From NCBI RefSeq assembly GCF_000002995.4, contig NW_025062475.1:10420187-10484186 (forward strand): DNA of 64,000 nucleotides, written 5' to 3'. This stretch comes from Brugia malayi (lineage: Eukaryota; Nematoda; Chromadorea; Rhabditida; Onchocercidae). Below are positions 1 through 14,246 of this stretch, in pieces. The notes below the pieces were generated by a model. That model was not told the DNA's origin. It saw only the letters and a list, made by a program, of their open reading frames with translations, and did not search any database. The first letter of the stretch is position 1, and each line of letters opens with the position of its first letter. Both the position numbers and the translations under genes were made by a program.

Positions 1-1217
1 AGCCATTACATGATTTAGTGCAAAATCTCGATTTCTCCATTATAATTTATCCAATAAATCAACGATTTTTCAATATGTCATCGCGAATTTTACACACTTT
101 CAATTTTAGAGTTCTTGATTTAGCAATAAATTTCGTATTGGTATGGTTTTATTGTACTTTAACAATACGTGAAGCAATATTACGAATTAATGGGTCAAGG
201 TATCATGTTATTGTATTTTAAAATTTTGCATTTTTTCCTAAAATTTTTAATCACAAATATTCAAATGTTTAGGAATAAAACTTCCTTAATAATTTTATTA
301 TAATTTTAGGATTAAAGGCTGGTGGATAATGCATCATTATGTTTCGTGTGTACTTTCTGGTATAACTGTAACATGGGGAGATGGAGAATGTTATCGAAGT
401 ATTCGGACACAGTTTATTATGTTTTGTTTTTTTCTCGCTTTTGTTCAGGTTCGTTTGTTCTTTTAATTTGTAGATTCTTGTTAAATTATTGACCGATTTG
501 ATTTTTATGAATATAATATTTTGGTAAGATATAACATTTTTCCTTTTAGCTTTTGCAATGCCGCTATCAAACTGGTTGTTTACGACGTTTGCATGCATTA
601 GGACAACGATACAGCATGGATGTATCTGTCGGTGGGAGAAATTTTATATATATTTTATAAATTACTGATATTTAAATTACTTCTATTTTTGTATCATTTC
701 TTATTTCAGAGGGATTTAGCAGCTGGATGTTCAAAGGATTAACTTTCTTAATACCCTTCCTTATTCTAACTTATATTTTTCAATTCTACAATTCCTACAA
801 ATTATATTACTTATCGAAAGCTCCAATTTGTATTAGTCAGTGGCAGGTAATTCTTCTCTGATTATTCCTATAAACCGAAATCTGTGTTATTAGTTATAAA
901 CTTGTGTGGTCGGCTTACTATGTAGTTAATGATTTTATCGAATGATTAAACAAGATAAGAGCTGGAAATGTGAATACGATAACTGCTTCTATATGCTTCA
1001 TTTCTAGCTTAAAATCTTACTTTTACAATTAAATCAACAATTAAATGTCATTTTGCAGGTGCAGATTCTTGCATATGGATTCTTTCTAGTAGCTTGCTGC
1101 AATATGTCTACATTACTTTCGGTTCTTGTAAATAAGTGGAAGCAAGGTGGGCATAAAAGAACTTTAGCAGCCCTTCGATCCAAATATCGTGCAAACTCAC
1201 CTGTTAAAATAGAATGA
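1..1217 (+). CDS. TMEM120 family membrane protein (3' part of gene)
   Basis: Five exons can be read: 1-199, 310-448, 550-631, 710-846, 1059-1217; all junctions keep frame (first codon at position 3) and the last ends in TGA. The translation contains family hallmarks: a segment reading [14 protein letters not shown], then [40 protein letters not shown]. These match TMEM120A/B (TACAN/TMPIT), a six-helix membrane protein of the ER and nuclear envelope with an elongase-like fold and a bound CoA, linked to adipocyte differentiation; a channel role is disputed. The N-terminal cytosolic coiled coil and the start codon lie upstream of the window. The open frame before about position 75 is less certain. 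The gene converges on the kinase gene at 4330. Confidence 0.92.
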
Positions 1218-4200
1218 AACTAGAAATTTACTCTTTTTTGAGGGAAATATTGCATTGCTCAAATTTTTCTATTCTCTTTATTTCTTTAGAGAAACCAAAA
1301 ATTACAAATGAAAATTTTAAGAACATGCGGAAAATTAATGTATGGAAAGGTCGAAACAAAATCGGTATCATTTAACAATTACTACCTCGAAAAAAAGTAG
1401 TCTGGTAAAGCTATTTAAGTACATTTTTTTCTTTTTTGAGACAATAACTTTAAAAATTTAATACGATGAAATTTTGGTTTCGGAAATAGAAATGAATGTT
1501 CAGCTGTTCACTGTAATTCATTCGTCTCAAACAAAGGATACAATTGCCATGCAAATAAGCTTGAAGTATGTCAAATAAGTACAATATATGTATACCTAAT
1601 TTATATTAATTAGTTTAATTTTGTACAATTTTAATGATACACATGTTTGACTCATTCGAAACTATCCTTTGTTTGACATTGAATCGAATTAAAATTTTCG
1701 ATTAACCCAAAATTTCAGTACATTTTCTATATCCTTTTCAATAACTGTCTTTTTTTTTTTACTAAAATGACCTAATTATTGATTGGCGTTCCAGTCTTTA
1801 TCCTTTTTTCCCTTATATCTGCATTGAATAATCGTCTTAAAAAAATTTAATTCATTAAAATTTAAAAATCTTTCCCTGGTTTAAGTGTTCAGGTTTTCGT
1901 TTTTATTGTATTACAACAAAAATGGATTCATCTATCCTTTTTCTTTTCAAAAAAAAAAAAAGGAGGAGGAATATCAGTTGTATTAGAGAAACGATTTGTA
2001 AAATATTTCTTGCGTGTAGTTCTTCAAAAATTAAAATGAAATGAATTTAGCAAGGATTTCAACAAATGGCTTGAAAAATTCGAGAATTAGAAATTTTTTT
2101 TCATCTCTAATTTACAAATATATTTGTTTTGAATTTTTCGGCATTAATTTTTTATTTTTTCTTTTCCTTCCACATGCGCAATTCATTTTCTAGAAATTCA
2201 AATGAAAAAGATACATGAAGGATAGATGAAATAAATATGTTTGATCTCGTCTTAGTAGACAATTTTACTTTCAGTTTTACAATGAACACCAGTGATTGTA
2301 GAAGTCAAATTGTACTATCAGTTTATTTCCTAGCAATATTCTTCTTGACTCCCTCATTTCATTTATGATATAAAATTTCTGTTTATTTAAGAGCAATTCC
2401 AATTTAAAATGAGATGACACATTGAAGATATATGGTTATAAATGTTCTGACGATTATTTGTTAAATGTTGATAGTTTTTCATTAAAATTTTTTACTTCCC
2501 TTATTGCTAAACTCTTCAGCGATTAACTGAATTTACCTTTAATTATCGATCAGTCAAGATTTTCAAAAAATTTTCTTGATTTGATTGCCACCAAATCTGT
2601 CTGATACATTTAATTGTTTGCTAAATTATTTGTTAGCAGTTATTTTTTCAATAGATTTTCGGTCATTTTATATTTGCTTCTTGTTTCCTTTTTTTTTTTT
2701 TTTTTCAAACATTATTTTTGTTTGCACATATAAATACTTCATTTTTAAAAAATTGCCTTTTTTTTGCTTTGCGCCAAAAATAATTCGTACATTTACGTAC
2801 GTATGCGTGCATCCACGCACTCATTATTTGGTGACATAAAAAAAATGATTGTGTTTGTAAAAAGGTAGAAAAAAACATCTAACTATAACCTGCTATTGAT
2901 GATTTATAAGAATTATTTTTAGATTCCTTTTTTTTTTTCTTATTTCCTTATCTTCTTTTTTCTGATTGGGAGAGCATAAATGATAGTTCAATAATGAAAA
3001 AAGATGAAACAAACTATGATGTTTTAGTTTTAGAAAATTTCAAATATTTCTATATTTATGTTTATCTATCCCTTTTTTTGATTATTCATTTTTTCTGACA
3101 CGAATTATTCATGTTTAATTTTGCACTATTATAATTAGATTGATTTGATTCTATCATATATATACAATTATTCAATCAGTTTGCACTAATTTCTAAGGTT
3201 TTTTTCCCACTTTTTGTTTTCTCTTTCAAATTTCAGTATTATAAGTTCTAACTAACTCCATTTTAAGTAATCCCTTCGCCTTTCACATTTATTTTTTGTA
3301 ATTTAAATGCATTATGTATATTATCGGACTTCGAAATTTTCATTGAAATTTCCCATTCCTTAGAAATAATTATCAAATGTTGTCAGATTTTATATACGAC
3401 ATATAAACAAATCCATTTTTTTAATGTGTTAACCGGTCAATTGTAATTTCTTTTTAAAATTTAAGCATGTTTCTTGTTGGAGAATACATTATAATGTCGT
3501 AATTCTAATATGCTAACATCTTTAAAGAAAATTTTTTTTTTTAATATTAGCAAGCCACTAAGTGTACCAATGTTAAAGATTTAAGCAATTAATGCCGAAT
3601 GATGAGTGCAATAAAAAAATAAAAGAAAAAGTACTCATACCCTTCATAGCAGAAAAAATCATCTGAAAAGTAGAAAACAGTTTTAAAAATAGATAAAAAC
3701 TACGGAATTTCTAATGGTAAAAGAAAGTTTAAAAAAAAGAAATATCTGCCCGTGCCAGTTGCTATCGATTTTTATGTTGCTATCATTGCTGATTTAAGTT
3801 CCGTATGATTATTGCCACAATGTATCAGTGGGAACTGTCATGTTAATTAGATCATCAAAGATCAAATTAAATTTGAGTAATGCGGATATGGAGGAATATT
3901 TATCAACTAAATACCGAAAAAAATGAAATTTGAACCAGCTATATTCTTACATTATAAACATAAAGTTCGTGCAGATGTTTGCAGATATTACATACCGTTA
4001 AAATATACGCTTCAAATATATAGATGTTTCAAAATATCTCCGGGAAATCTTTATTTTTTGAAAATTTTTATCCTTCTTAATAGATTATACATATTCTAAT
4101 TAATTTGTTACACTAAATAAGGAAACTCCATACAACGGACATATAAATTAATTACAACTCTAATATCATTTATACACCAACATTTCATCATTTTGTATAT

Positions 4201-4329
4201 AAGTATACAATACAAAAAAAAAGGATAATTTATAATTTAAGTTTATTTCGTGTTGCTTGTTTCATAACTATCAAATACATCAGAAAATTATTATTTTCTG
4301 TCACATCGGATACGGATTCAGATTAATTT
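1218..4329. other. Convergent intergenic region, no gene seen
   Basis: About 3.1 kb of very A+T-rich DNA between the 3' ends of the TMEM120 and kinase genes. It holds homopolymer runs and a 14-bp inverted repeat (TCAAACAAAGGATA near 1527 and its complement near 1664, about 125 bp apart). A minus-strand AATAAA (TTTATT on the plus strand, near 4242) lies about 85 bases past the kinase stop and could be its poly(A) signal. I see no exon with convincing codon structure. Confidence 0.6.
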
Positions 4330-7194
4330 TCAACCTGATGGCTGAGAAACAGTCGGCGACGGGGAGGAATTGTTTCGTGATGATGTACTGTACCTTGGAA
4401 TCGTTTCGCTGGCTTTAAATGGTACTGCCTGAAATTGTGCAATTGAATACGACAAATTCAGAAAACTATAAATGATTATCATTTACTGTAAGGACTATAT
4501 TTAGTCCAAGGAAGCCCGCTTATTCAGTTTAGGGTTTTATTAACATCGATGAGATAAACATATGCCTACTTTAATGTATAGAAATGTATCGGTTCCGTAG
4601 CCTTCCATCGAAGTGACCATTAAATCTCCGTGAAAATAGCGAGCGTATAGCCGAGACAGAGGAAGACCATAACCATATCCCGCCTAAAACAGTCGAGTCT
4701 AAACTAAAGTAGTGAAATTAGAAATTAAAAAACAAACATTACTGCATTGAAATGCCAAATTAGTGGGGAGTTTGATATGGAAGCCTTACGACTTTCATTC
4801 ACAAAACTTTACTAATGCTGCATTATGACCGCCACTTGCTGGTGGTGGTGCAGTAGTGTAGCTGTACTGGAACAACTGATTCATCTTTCTTCGCGGAATG
4901 CCACCACCACTGTCACTTATCTGGAATTCAAAATTATTTTTTCCATGGAGCTCCAAATAACCAAGATTTTAACATTACATCTCTCAAAAATGATAATATT
5001 TTACAAATTTAAATTATTCACATGTTTTTTTTTTTTTTTTCTAGTTGATATAGCTTATTTGGAAAATATTTCAGTTCTGATATTTTTCCAATAAAAAAAA
5101 GCTTAACACTGATCATTTAATTACCCTAACAGTCAAATCTTCTTCACCCAATGTTGCCAATACTTGAATAGGAGGAAGTTTTTCGAATTCACCGTAATGA
5201 TCAACAGTGGCACGCATCGAGTTCTAGAATTCGCAAAATTTTTCATTGAAAAGTTTCATTAAAACCTGACAAAAATTTGCAATTAAAAAGTTATTTGAAG
5301 AAATCTATCAATACTTTGAATAATTCAAACATGATATGATATAAATGAGATGGTATAGCTGCGATAGCTATTGAATGTCCAGGTGCAACTGAATTATAAG
5401 AATCGAATTGTAGTTTAGGCGAATCACAATAACACCTTAAAAAAACATAAGTTTATAGTCACGTGAATTATGGCAACAAATATGAAATGTTACATAATAA
5501 ATAATTTAAAATTTTTAATAAATAATTTTAACACAATAAGTAAATTATAAAAGTATTTATTTTTTTAAGAAAAAGCAAAAACTGAAATTTCATATTACTA
5601 CTTACCCATCGCACACAAATCGGGCACTATCATAGGCGTCTACGATAACTGCAGCAACATCACATGCTGGATCAATGCAACCTATATGTCGAGGACTCGC
5701 AGGAAGTAATGTTCCAAAAATTATCACTGAAATCAAAACAATAATTTTCTTAAGATTAGAAATTTTCATCCCTTCAGTTTTTCTGATAGTAATTCAATTG
5801 TCTAACTCTAGTACATTTAATTCAGACAACTTCTACATATCATATAAATTAAAATTTTGGAAAATGTCCGAGAAAAGTAACAGAACTACTATTTGCACTT
5901 TAACAAAAAGATCTATGAGAATAATGATGAACGATATGATTAATAAACAAATAAATAATGAGTTAATGAATGAATAAGCAAACAAAGAAATTAGAATGAA
6001 CAAATGCATAAATAAACAGACATGTATAATAAAAAATAATTCTACCAGAAATTAATAAATTACGGGAAATTTTAATAACTATAAATTAATATGCATGCTA
6101 TAGCACATGCATTGCAAATTAAATATTAGCATGATTTTACTAAATTATCCAAAATTGAAAGAAATATAACTAACAATGCTGATGCTGCAAAATTCGTATA
6201 GATATCGTATTAAAATAAAATCGATCCAAAAAATATTGGATTTTATTATTTGATGTTATATTTATGCCATACTTCTGTCGTAACTGAACAATACCTTCGG
6301 CCATCTCTTCGATGGTATTTTCGTGTCGCATCATCACTGTTTCCAATTTCTCATTAAATCTATAAACCTATGAATTAAATAATTGACTCGCCGCAAGTTT
6401 CAGTTTTAGAAAAAGGCTCAAATAACATTAGCAAATCATTAAGTTGCAGGACTTTGATCACAATTTCTAAACGATAACTTTGAAACGACACAGTGAAATG
6501 AAGAAATGAACTTACGAACTGATGTTATCATCCGTTGGCTCAGCATTTTCAAACGGCAACAAATCTTCGAAACTTTGGTAAAATAATTTACATACATCGG
6601 TAGTAGAAGATAACTGAGGTAAATTTTGAAGTAATGAATCAATTTCCTAAAAAAAAAATGCTCACATTTTCATTGGTAGTTGAAATACATTTAAGAAATT
6701 AATAGTTATATTCTATGCCTAAGGACTAATTTATCAATATTACGATCCAGATAAATATTTGTCGTTTTTTCTTTTTTTTTCGATTATACATCTATATATC
6801 GGATTACATTCCTTAACATCACATAAATCATGGTATTGGATTCATTCCATACTTTCTTTCATATGATGGAAATTATTATTTTTTTGTGATATGCCAAAAT
6901 GGTTGCACATTTGAATTCATTCAACAATTTTACTCAATGAAATTGTCATTTTATCTCACTATAAGTAGCATCATAAGAAAAAGCAAACGCTAATTTTACC
7001 TTTGAAATATTAGCTAAACGAACAAGAAGTTCTTTTTGTAAGAATTTGAATGATATTTCCACAGTTCCCTCCTGTCCAAAACCCAAATACATTTTCAATG
7101 ATATCGGATGTGGTCGAAAACGTTCATAATACTTTAATTTTTCCACAACCATATGACCTCGAAATTGTTGCAACAAACGCCTTACCAAGCGCAT
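4330..7194 (-). CDS. Pyruvate dehydrogenase kinase, mitochondrial (PDK family)
   Basis: Nine exons, all frame-consistent: 7194-7000, 6646-6516, 6359-6175, 5726-5606, 5435-5315, 5223-5125, 4920-4813, 4683-4570, 4428-4330; about 390 residues, close to the family's ~400. PDKs phosphorylate E1-alpha of pyruvate dehydrogenase and shut it off. Visible parts: basic N-terminus suited to mitochondrial import, the ELLVRLANI helix, IQYFLDRFY, the GHKL ATPase N-box ([16 protein letters not shown] with the catalytic Glu and Mg-binding Asn), G1 box DSGGGIP, G2 box [17 protein letters not shown], and SMEGYGTD. The G-box region fits PDK better than branched-chain kinase. Oddities: DS where most PDKs have DR in the G1 box, and a C-tail of only 33 residues without an Asp-Trp motif. 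An unpaired acceptor 7 bases before ATG suggests trans-splicing. Confidence 0.95.
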
Positions 7195-8559
7195 TGATCA
7201 CCTAAACAGCAAAAAGACTGCATGTTAATCTTATTAATATAATAATCAACCGATGGTATATGTCTAGGAAAGAAATTAAGTTGAAATTGTTGAAAGTGCA
7301 TTTATTTCACTGTATCCTTCATCTGATTTCCCATCATCTTTCCTACTCTGTTTCTTTCGCTTCCTCCTTTTTTTCCCTTTTTTTTTTCTTTTATTTATCT
7401 AGAATCTTCTACAGTTCTCAAAGTTCAGAGTTTGTTATTTTTTAGAGTCTTCTACATTTCCTAAAGTTCAAAGGTTTTAAAAGTAAGATTTTCTCGTTAT
7501 ATTTAAACTGAAATTCAAATTAAATAAATTATATATTCTTATTTACTAGAAAATGTAAGGATCAAAGACTAATAAATTGGTTCAAATTAATTAGTGTAAA
7601 GAAAAAAAAAGAAGAAAGATCTTTAAAGTATAAATTTTCTACTTTCAACATCACTTTTTTTTTTCATTTGCACTTGAGGTTAGCATAATTTTTAAATATC
7701 TCAGTTCTAATTAAATTTCAAGACAATTCATCGATTTCAAAAACTAACTAATGACTATTCGAGAAAATCTAAATATAAAAGCAAACCACCAAAAACTTGA
7801 GAAATTATAATCTAACGAATTAAAATTAAAACTGAAACTAAAGCTATAATGACAATACTTCTCCATTTTTGAATAATAAGGATTTCATTGTTATAATATG
7901 GAAGCAGCTAACATTATTATTAAATGCTTCTGCTTGTTATGGGTAATGAATAAAGAGCTAAAATTAGATAAAGAAAGAGTATTAATGGGAAACAAATTAG
8001 TACAAATCGTTTATCTTAGAATTTGTAATTAGCATATTTTTGGTATTTTAATTAATCAAGGAAAGAATACTATTTTATTATTTATTATTATTATTTTCTC
8101 TAGGATTTATTTTATAGCTTGTACTTTATAAGTTATCTGAAATAATTTTTCGGACAAATTACTTTAATAACCAATAAAGTAGTGTTTTAAAGTAAGGACC
8201 AATAAAGTAGTGCAGCAAAATGTGCACTATTTTAGGAAGTTTGAGGCAAAAAATAGTCAATGAAAGTGTAGAAATGCTATGAGTTTATATGAGAGTTAAC
8301 TGACATACTATGGATGACTGAAATTAATTCAAAATTTCATATTTAATTCAAGAAGTTTCGAAAGTTATTTTTTTGAGAGAACAAGCAAGAGGTATGAATT
8401 AAGTTTTCTACATCTTTATGGAATATAATAAGGATTTCATTGTTATAATTCTGTTGCTTAAAAGTGGTCAAAACAAAACTGAAAAGGAGATCATTGAATA
8501 CTAAAACTTCCTTCAATATTGTCAATAAGTAAGGAACAATAAATAAAGTATATAAATAA

Positions 8560-8594
<35 letters not shown>

Positions 8595-11201
8595 ATAAGA
8601 GTAAAGGACTGACATGGTTTGGAATGAGTGCAATCGGTAAATCCGGAAAACGCACCCATTCAAATTTCACAAGAGAAATGGTATTTCTGGTATTTTTGCT
8701 AATCACATTCGAGAAAAATGTTTCATGAAAAATACTAAGTGAAAAACGGGATGTGAAGTGAAGAAATACCCATGGGAGGATTTTTGTTTGAAAAGCAATT
8801 ACTTTAAAGTCTAAAAAGTAATTATCAATTTAAAAGTTTTTTGTTTGTCAATGTGCGAAAAAGAATTCCCATTTCTTGATTTCTCAGAAAAGAAGATATG
8901 AAAAAGGAAATGAATTGAAAGCTTCCAAAGTTAAATTCCAAGTTTTAATTACATTTTTGGTCAGTTTAAATGAATTTCATTTCAAGTACTTTCAAGTAGA
9001 CGAAATCTCCCAAAAATCTAAAATTGAAAATATGATAAGATAAAATGTCAACGACCAGGAGACAATTTAAAATTATTTTATTAATCTAAGAACTCGAAAA
9101 AAACTCTTAACATATACTTTAATTGTGGGAGTTTTTGGTTAGTACTAAGGACTTGCCAATAAGAGACACGTCACTTATTATAATTTTTAAGAGTTAAAGG
9201 AAAAGAGGAAGAGAAATGGAAGAAAAGAAAATACTGGAAATGAAGTACAGCATACTTCACTAGTAGTACAAGTTAAGAACTAATGTCCTCAACAAAGATC
9301 CATCCAGCACCATTGAATTGCATACAGAGGTATGGCCATTAATGTGGCCCGTCGCGTTAAACATAGTTTCTAAACACGATTGCACGTTCTGTTGGTTCAT
9401 TGTCTTTTCTTACGTGGGTCGTTCATCCTTTGTGTGGTCATTTAGTCGGGTAGTGATCGTGGAGGGGTGTTTTTTTCTTCTTCTAAACAGGATTTGGGTC
9501 TGTTGATGAGGTTTGCCGTTGTCTTGATGAAGGTGACGTGCAGTATAGGGTGGAACGTGATAGTACGCTCATCTGACTGTGAGTTGCGACGTGCGACGTA
9601 TGGGTAAAATTATGCGTTCGTGAAACTTGCAAAGTATTTCCAAGATAAACTGCAACAATGTTTAATGGTAACGATGGCAGTCTGCTAACAACAAATTATG
9701 CAATATGTTGCATGAATGTATGCATGCGTGCATTTTAACACATGGAAGAAAATATATCCATGAGACTTAGACTTACATCTATTTTTAGGTATAGATGTAA
9801 ATGAAGTGATTTTTTAATAACGTATTCGTAGAATTAATTATGCTTACTCAGATTTTTTCCCAGAAATTTCCTCATTCAAGATTTGCAGTTATTCACGTTT
9901 TAGTGCAAAAATTTTTTTCTTCCTTTTTTCTTTATAAAATTCATATTTTGTTACTCAGTCTCGAACTGTTTGGCGTATTGCATTAGACTGATACATATGT
10001 TATACATTCTGTTACTCTCACTGTGTTTATTAAGATGCAGTTTGGATGTTTATAGGATAATATTATAACTGATGTGAGCATACAAATCTGTTTGATGAAG
10101 CAGATGATTTTAAAATTGCTTGAAATTGACATATTATACATACGGCACTTATTCACATGTGGCATAAAAACGCTTGTCAAAAAAGCACCTTTGTCATAGT
10201 CGTTCAAAGTCTGCTGATATATAATTCCGAAACATATATGGAAACATATTATGTGTATTTCTGAGCTAACACAACATTCTTATGGATGTAGACTCAACAA
10301 TAAAGATATAGGATTTTTTCTTGTTTCAAGACGATATATAACTAAACCCAGTTCATTGAATAGATCATTTAGGCTATATGGGTCAGGGATGTTGGCGGCA
10401 GATCTACGGGAGCATTCCTCGAAGTCATGCTTGAAAGTGACATTGTGTTGCTTCCTTAAACCTCTGACAATGTTTACGGACCTGTTTGCCGGGGTCTCAA
10501 ATCTCTATCTTCAGTTCAGATTAAAAGGCATGTCACGTTTTTGCAGTGACTTCAAACGATATTTGAGTGTGAAATAATGTAGCTTTCAATGTAACATAAC
10601 ATGATTTGAGTGTTTAAGTTCGAGACAATTTACATATGAAATGCTGAATGCGAGTTGTATACATAGCCTATTTTATGCTATTTTGCAATGTAATGTGATT
10701 ACAGAAATTTCCTTCTTTATATAAATCTATTGAGAATTTTGTGCGCAGTAAAACTGGACGGGATTTTTTTTCCGGCTTAGTTTTCGGGTCTTTTGATATT
10801 GGCTTAGTGGGCATAGAAAGTAGTAGTGCAACAAGTAATAGCTGATAAGTAAACGAAATATGCCTTTGTAGATATTTTGAAATTATGTTATGCCAGTGGT
10901 CATATATGAAGGCTTATATTTGATCCCTACTTTTCCTGAAGGGCAACAATGTCAGTTAAGGATAGCACAATATTATTATTAAAATAATATTACTATATAT
11001 TATTAAAATAATATTACCCAATATTATTTTGAGTCAAATCAAGGGTATGTACAAAGTCGGAAGTTTATGGAGGTATTCGGTAATTCGATCCTTCGTTGTA
11101 AATTTTTAATGTGAGTTTTACAGAATACTAAAGCGCGAAGTTAATTTTAGATTCTGTTCAGCTGCTATTGATTTTAATAAAACAGCATTATTATTTCACA
11201 A
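7195..11201. other. Intergenic region upstream of two divergent genes
   Basis: About 4 kb between the starts of the kinase (-) and cgh-1 (+). It contains a TA microsatellite (8561-8592), a 23-base direct repeat (AATAAGGATTTCATTGTTAT near 7877 and 8430), a 14-base repeat CCAATAAAGTAGTG at about 8171 and 8201, and a tandem palindromic TATTATTAAAATAATATTAC motif at 10975-11030. The stretch 9290-9640 is clearly richer in G+C than its surroundings and may be promoter or 5'-UTR sequence of cgh-1; I see no convincing coding exon in it. Confidence 0.45.
8561..8592. repeat. (TA)n microsatellite
   Basis: About 15 TA units in the kinase/cgh-1 intergenic region. Confidence 0.95.
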
Positions 11202-12786
11202 ATGACCAACAAAACCGAGTCACAGAGTGATCAGTCCTGGAAGGAGAATCTTAACCTACCAGCCAAAGATTTACGTTTCAAGACAACGGTTAGCATGTTT
11301 TCACTGTTGGACCACTTCAGTAGTAGTTTTATATAAATTCACTATAATTCTTAAATGGTTTTTAGGATGTGACGGATACAAAAGGTATTGAATTTGAGGA
11401 TTTTTGCTTGAAGCGACCATTGTTGATGGGAATTTTTGAGAAAGGTTGGGAAAAGCCAAGTCCAATACAGGAAGCATCCATTTCAATTGCATTATCAGGT
11501 AACTTGCTGTTCGATGTGTGAATTTTTTTTTCAGTTAGTAATGGCAGTTAAGGATTTGTAGAAAATCCTGTTTGCTGGGAAATCTAAGAAAATCAGCAGT
11601 GGAAGAAATAATTAAAGGGAATTCCTACTCGATCTTTTGTGATAGTATTGCGTCTTGTGGTTTTGAAAAGCTCAGAAAAATTTTCAGGTCAGGATATCTT
11701 GGCGCGTGCAAAGAACGGTACAGGTAAAACAGGTGCCTATTGTATCCCTTGCATTGACAAAATCGATGTTGAAAAAAAATACCCACAATCATTGATCATT
11801 GTGCCGACCAGGGAGCTAGCATTCCAAACCTCTAATATTTGTGTCGACTTGAGCAAACACTTGAATCTAAAGGTCATATTTTGATTAAATAATTGTTGAC
11901 TGTAAAATGAAGCGAATGGGAGACATTCCAGAAACTATAAGTGTGGGATATTGCTGAGTGGCAGAATGATTTGTAGAATGCTTTGTGTTACTCTAGTAAT
12001 GTTATAACCATTACAGTAAGCTGCGAAAAAGAAATGTGAAACGGGAAATTAATTTTGTTCATTTGTTTGCAAAATTCCAGTGGTTTTGTTTTTAAAAAGT
12101 AGTTATTAATTTTTGATAGTAGCCGTTGGTACTGAGATTAATTGGTTTGATAGACCTTGTAGAATGCTTTGCATTTGGGTCTTTTCTGATGATCTGGATA
12201 TTTATGCTTAACATGTCGTATACTTACAACATCTTCAAATGAAGACAATATTGAATAACTGGATATTCTACATAATGACTCAACCCTTGGTTATTTTTCT
12301 CAATCAAAAGACTTGCCCTTTAGAAGTTCAATACAATCTATATTCATGTTGGTGTTTTTCGCATACGAATCATGAACATTTACTTTAGGTAATGGTTACT
12401 ACGGGAGGCACGGAACTTCGTAATGATATCATGCGTCTGAATGGTACCGTTCACATCATTGTAGCAACTCCTGGCCGTATTCTTGATCTTATGGATAAGG
12501 TATGACTTCATAAGTTTTCCGACCAAAAGAACAGATTTCGGAAAAGTTTTTAGAAAAAAAAAAAAAACTTGTTTTAAAAAGTTTTTAAAGTCTAGCGAAA
12601 CAATGCACTATACGACAGATCCAGGAACTTTGTCTCACCAAAGATCTCATGTTGATAAATTATTCTTGCCACAACGAATTACTAATTCTGATGACATTTT
12701 TGTTATCAGAGACAATCTCTAGGCAACTTGGTTTTAAGTTGGAACTGAAATTTGACATTCACCATTTTAATTATTATCCAGTAAGT

Positions 12787-12819
<33 letters not shown>

Positions 12820-14246
12820 ACGATTGGGAAGTAGCATTTATATCAGTTCTTTTTTCAGAATGTTGCTGATATGTCGCACTGCACAACACTGGTATTGGAT
12901 GAAGCTGATAAACTTCTTTCTCAGGATTTCCAAGGCATTTTAGATCGTGTCATCAAATTTCTACCACCTGATCGTCAGATTATGCTTTATTCGGCAACAT
13001 TCCCTCTGACAGTGGCAACATTCATGCAGAAGCACATGAGGAATCCGTACGAAATTAATCTGATGGAAGAATTGACACTGGTTGGTGTTACGCAGTATTA
13101 CGCTTACGTGCAAGAGAAGCAGAAAGTTCACTGTTTGAACACGTTGTTCCGTAAGGTTTGTTGCATTTTCATATGTTCTAAACCAGACTTAGAACTTTAG
13201 TGATGTCACAGTACAGAAATTTACTTGGTTGAAATTTGTACATTTTCCGAATTCACCTTGTTAAACTGTTGCTATTTTATCAATTATATGATCATATGAT
13301 CAGCCATAGTTGAGTATCTTTGATTTCTTTTCAGCTTCAAATCAACCAGTCCATAATTTTTTGTAATTCAACACAACGTGTGGAGCTTTTGGCAAAGAAA
13401 ATCACAGAAATAGGCTATTCCTGCTATTACATTCATTCACGCATGGCACAGGGTCATCGTAATCGGGTTTTTCATGATTTTCGTAAAGGAGCTTGTCGTA
13501 ATTTGGTCTGCTCTGATTTGCTTACTAGAGGTATCGATATTCAAGCAGTGAATGTAGTCATCAATTTTGATTTTCCCCGCAACGCCGAAACATATTTACA
13601 TCGTATTGGCCGGTATTTTTTACTCTATTTCTTGAAATTTTTGTTTTATATAAGGATTTTGATACCATATCTTACTAATGTTCTGTCACAAGTGTAATGT
13701 TTTCAATTAGAATTGGTCCTTTTGCGATTCTAGAGTATCATTTCAGCTCATTTATGCTTTAGAGAATGAAATGAAACGATAGGGTTAGTTTATTGCTAGA
13801 CTAAATATTTTTAATTTGTCAATGTATACTATAAAAAGTCTGTTTCATGATAATATATAATAATGTTGCTGAATGATAATAATATTTTCAGTTCGGGTCG
13901 TTTCGGACATCTTGGTATTGCGATCAATCTTATCACTTATGAGGATCGCTTCACTCTTCGACGTATTGAAGCTGAGCTGAGGACTCGCATTGCTCCAATT
14001 CCAAAGGTTCATTCCTTATTGTTTTCTTGAAGTCTTTTCCAAAATCTCTTTCTCCGTTTTTACGAAGAAATGTCCAAGGTTATCTTAAATTCATTATTAT
14101 ACAGAAATTCGTTTTCTCAACGGGTGCAAATTAAGCACTGTTGCCGTTTTCAGTCGGTGGATCCGAAACTTTATGTTGCTGAGTATCAAATCGTTGATGA
14201 AAATGGTAGCGAAATGGTTGGATCTTCCAAGGAGACGGCTGCTTAA
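11202..14246 (+). CDS. cgh-1: DEAD-box RNA helicase CGH-1/DDX6
   Basis: Eight exons: 11202-11288, 11366-11498, 11688-11872, 12389-12499, 12859-13155, 13335-13612, 13892-14006, 14154-14246; about 432 residues, like C. elegans CGH-1 (430). All helicase motifs are present in order: Q-motif region [11 protein letters not shown], motif I AKNGTGKT, Ia PTRELA, II DEAD (VLDEADKLL), [39 protein letters not shown]6-family proteins repress translation and promote decapping in P-bodies; in nematode germlines CGH-1 protects stored maternal mRNA. The N-terminus is the short polar stretch usual for this family. A strong donor (GTGAGT) lies three bases after the stop codon, suggesting a 3'-UTR intron. Confidence 0.97.

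Noticed and set aside
1527..1677. 14-bp inverted repeat as a transposon end pair
   Set aside because: The arms are short, the intervening 125 bp hold no coding potential, and no flanking duplication is visible.
10251..10577. 108-codon open frame upstream of cgh-1
   Set aside because: No similarity and no splice or start context; treated as chance.
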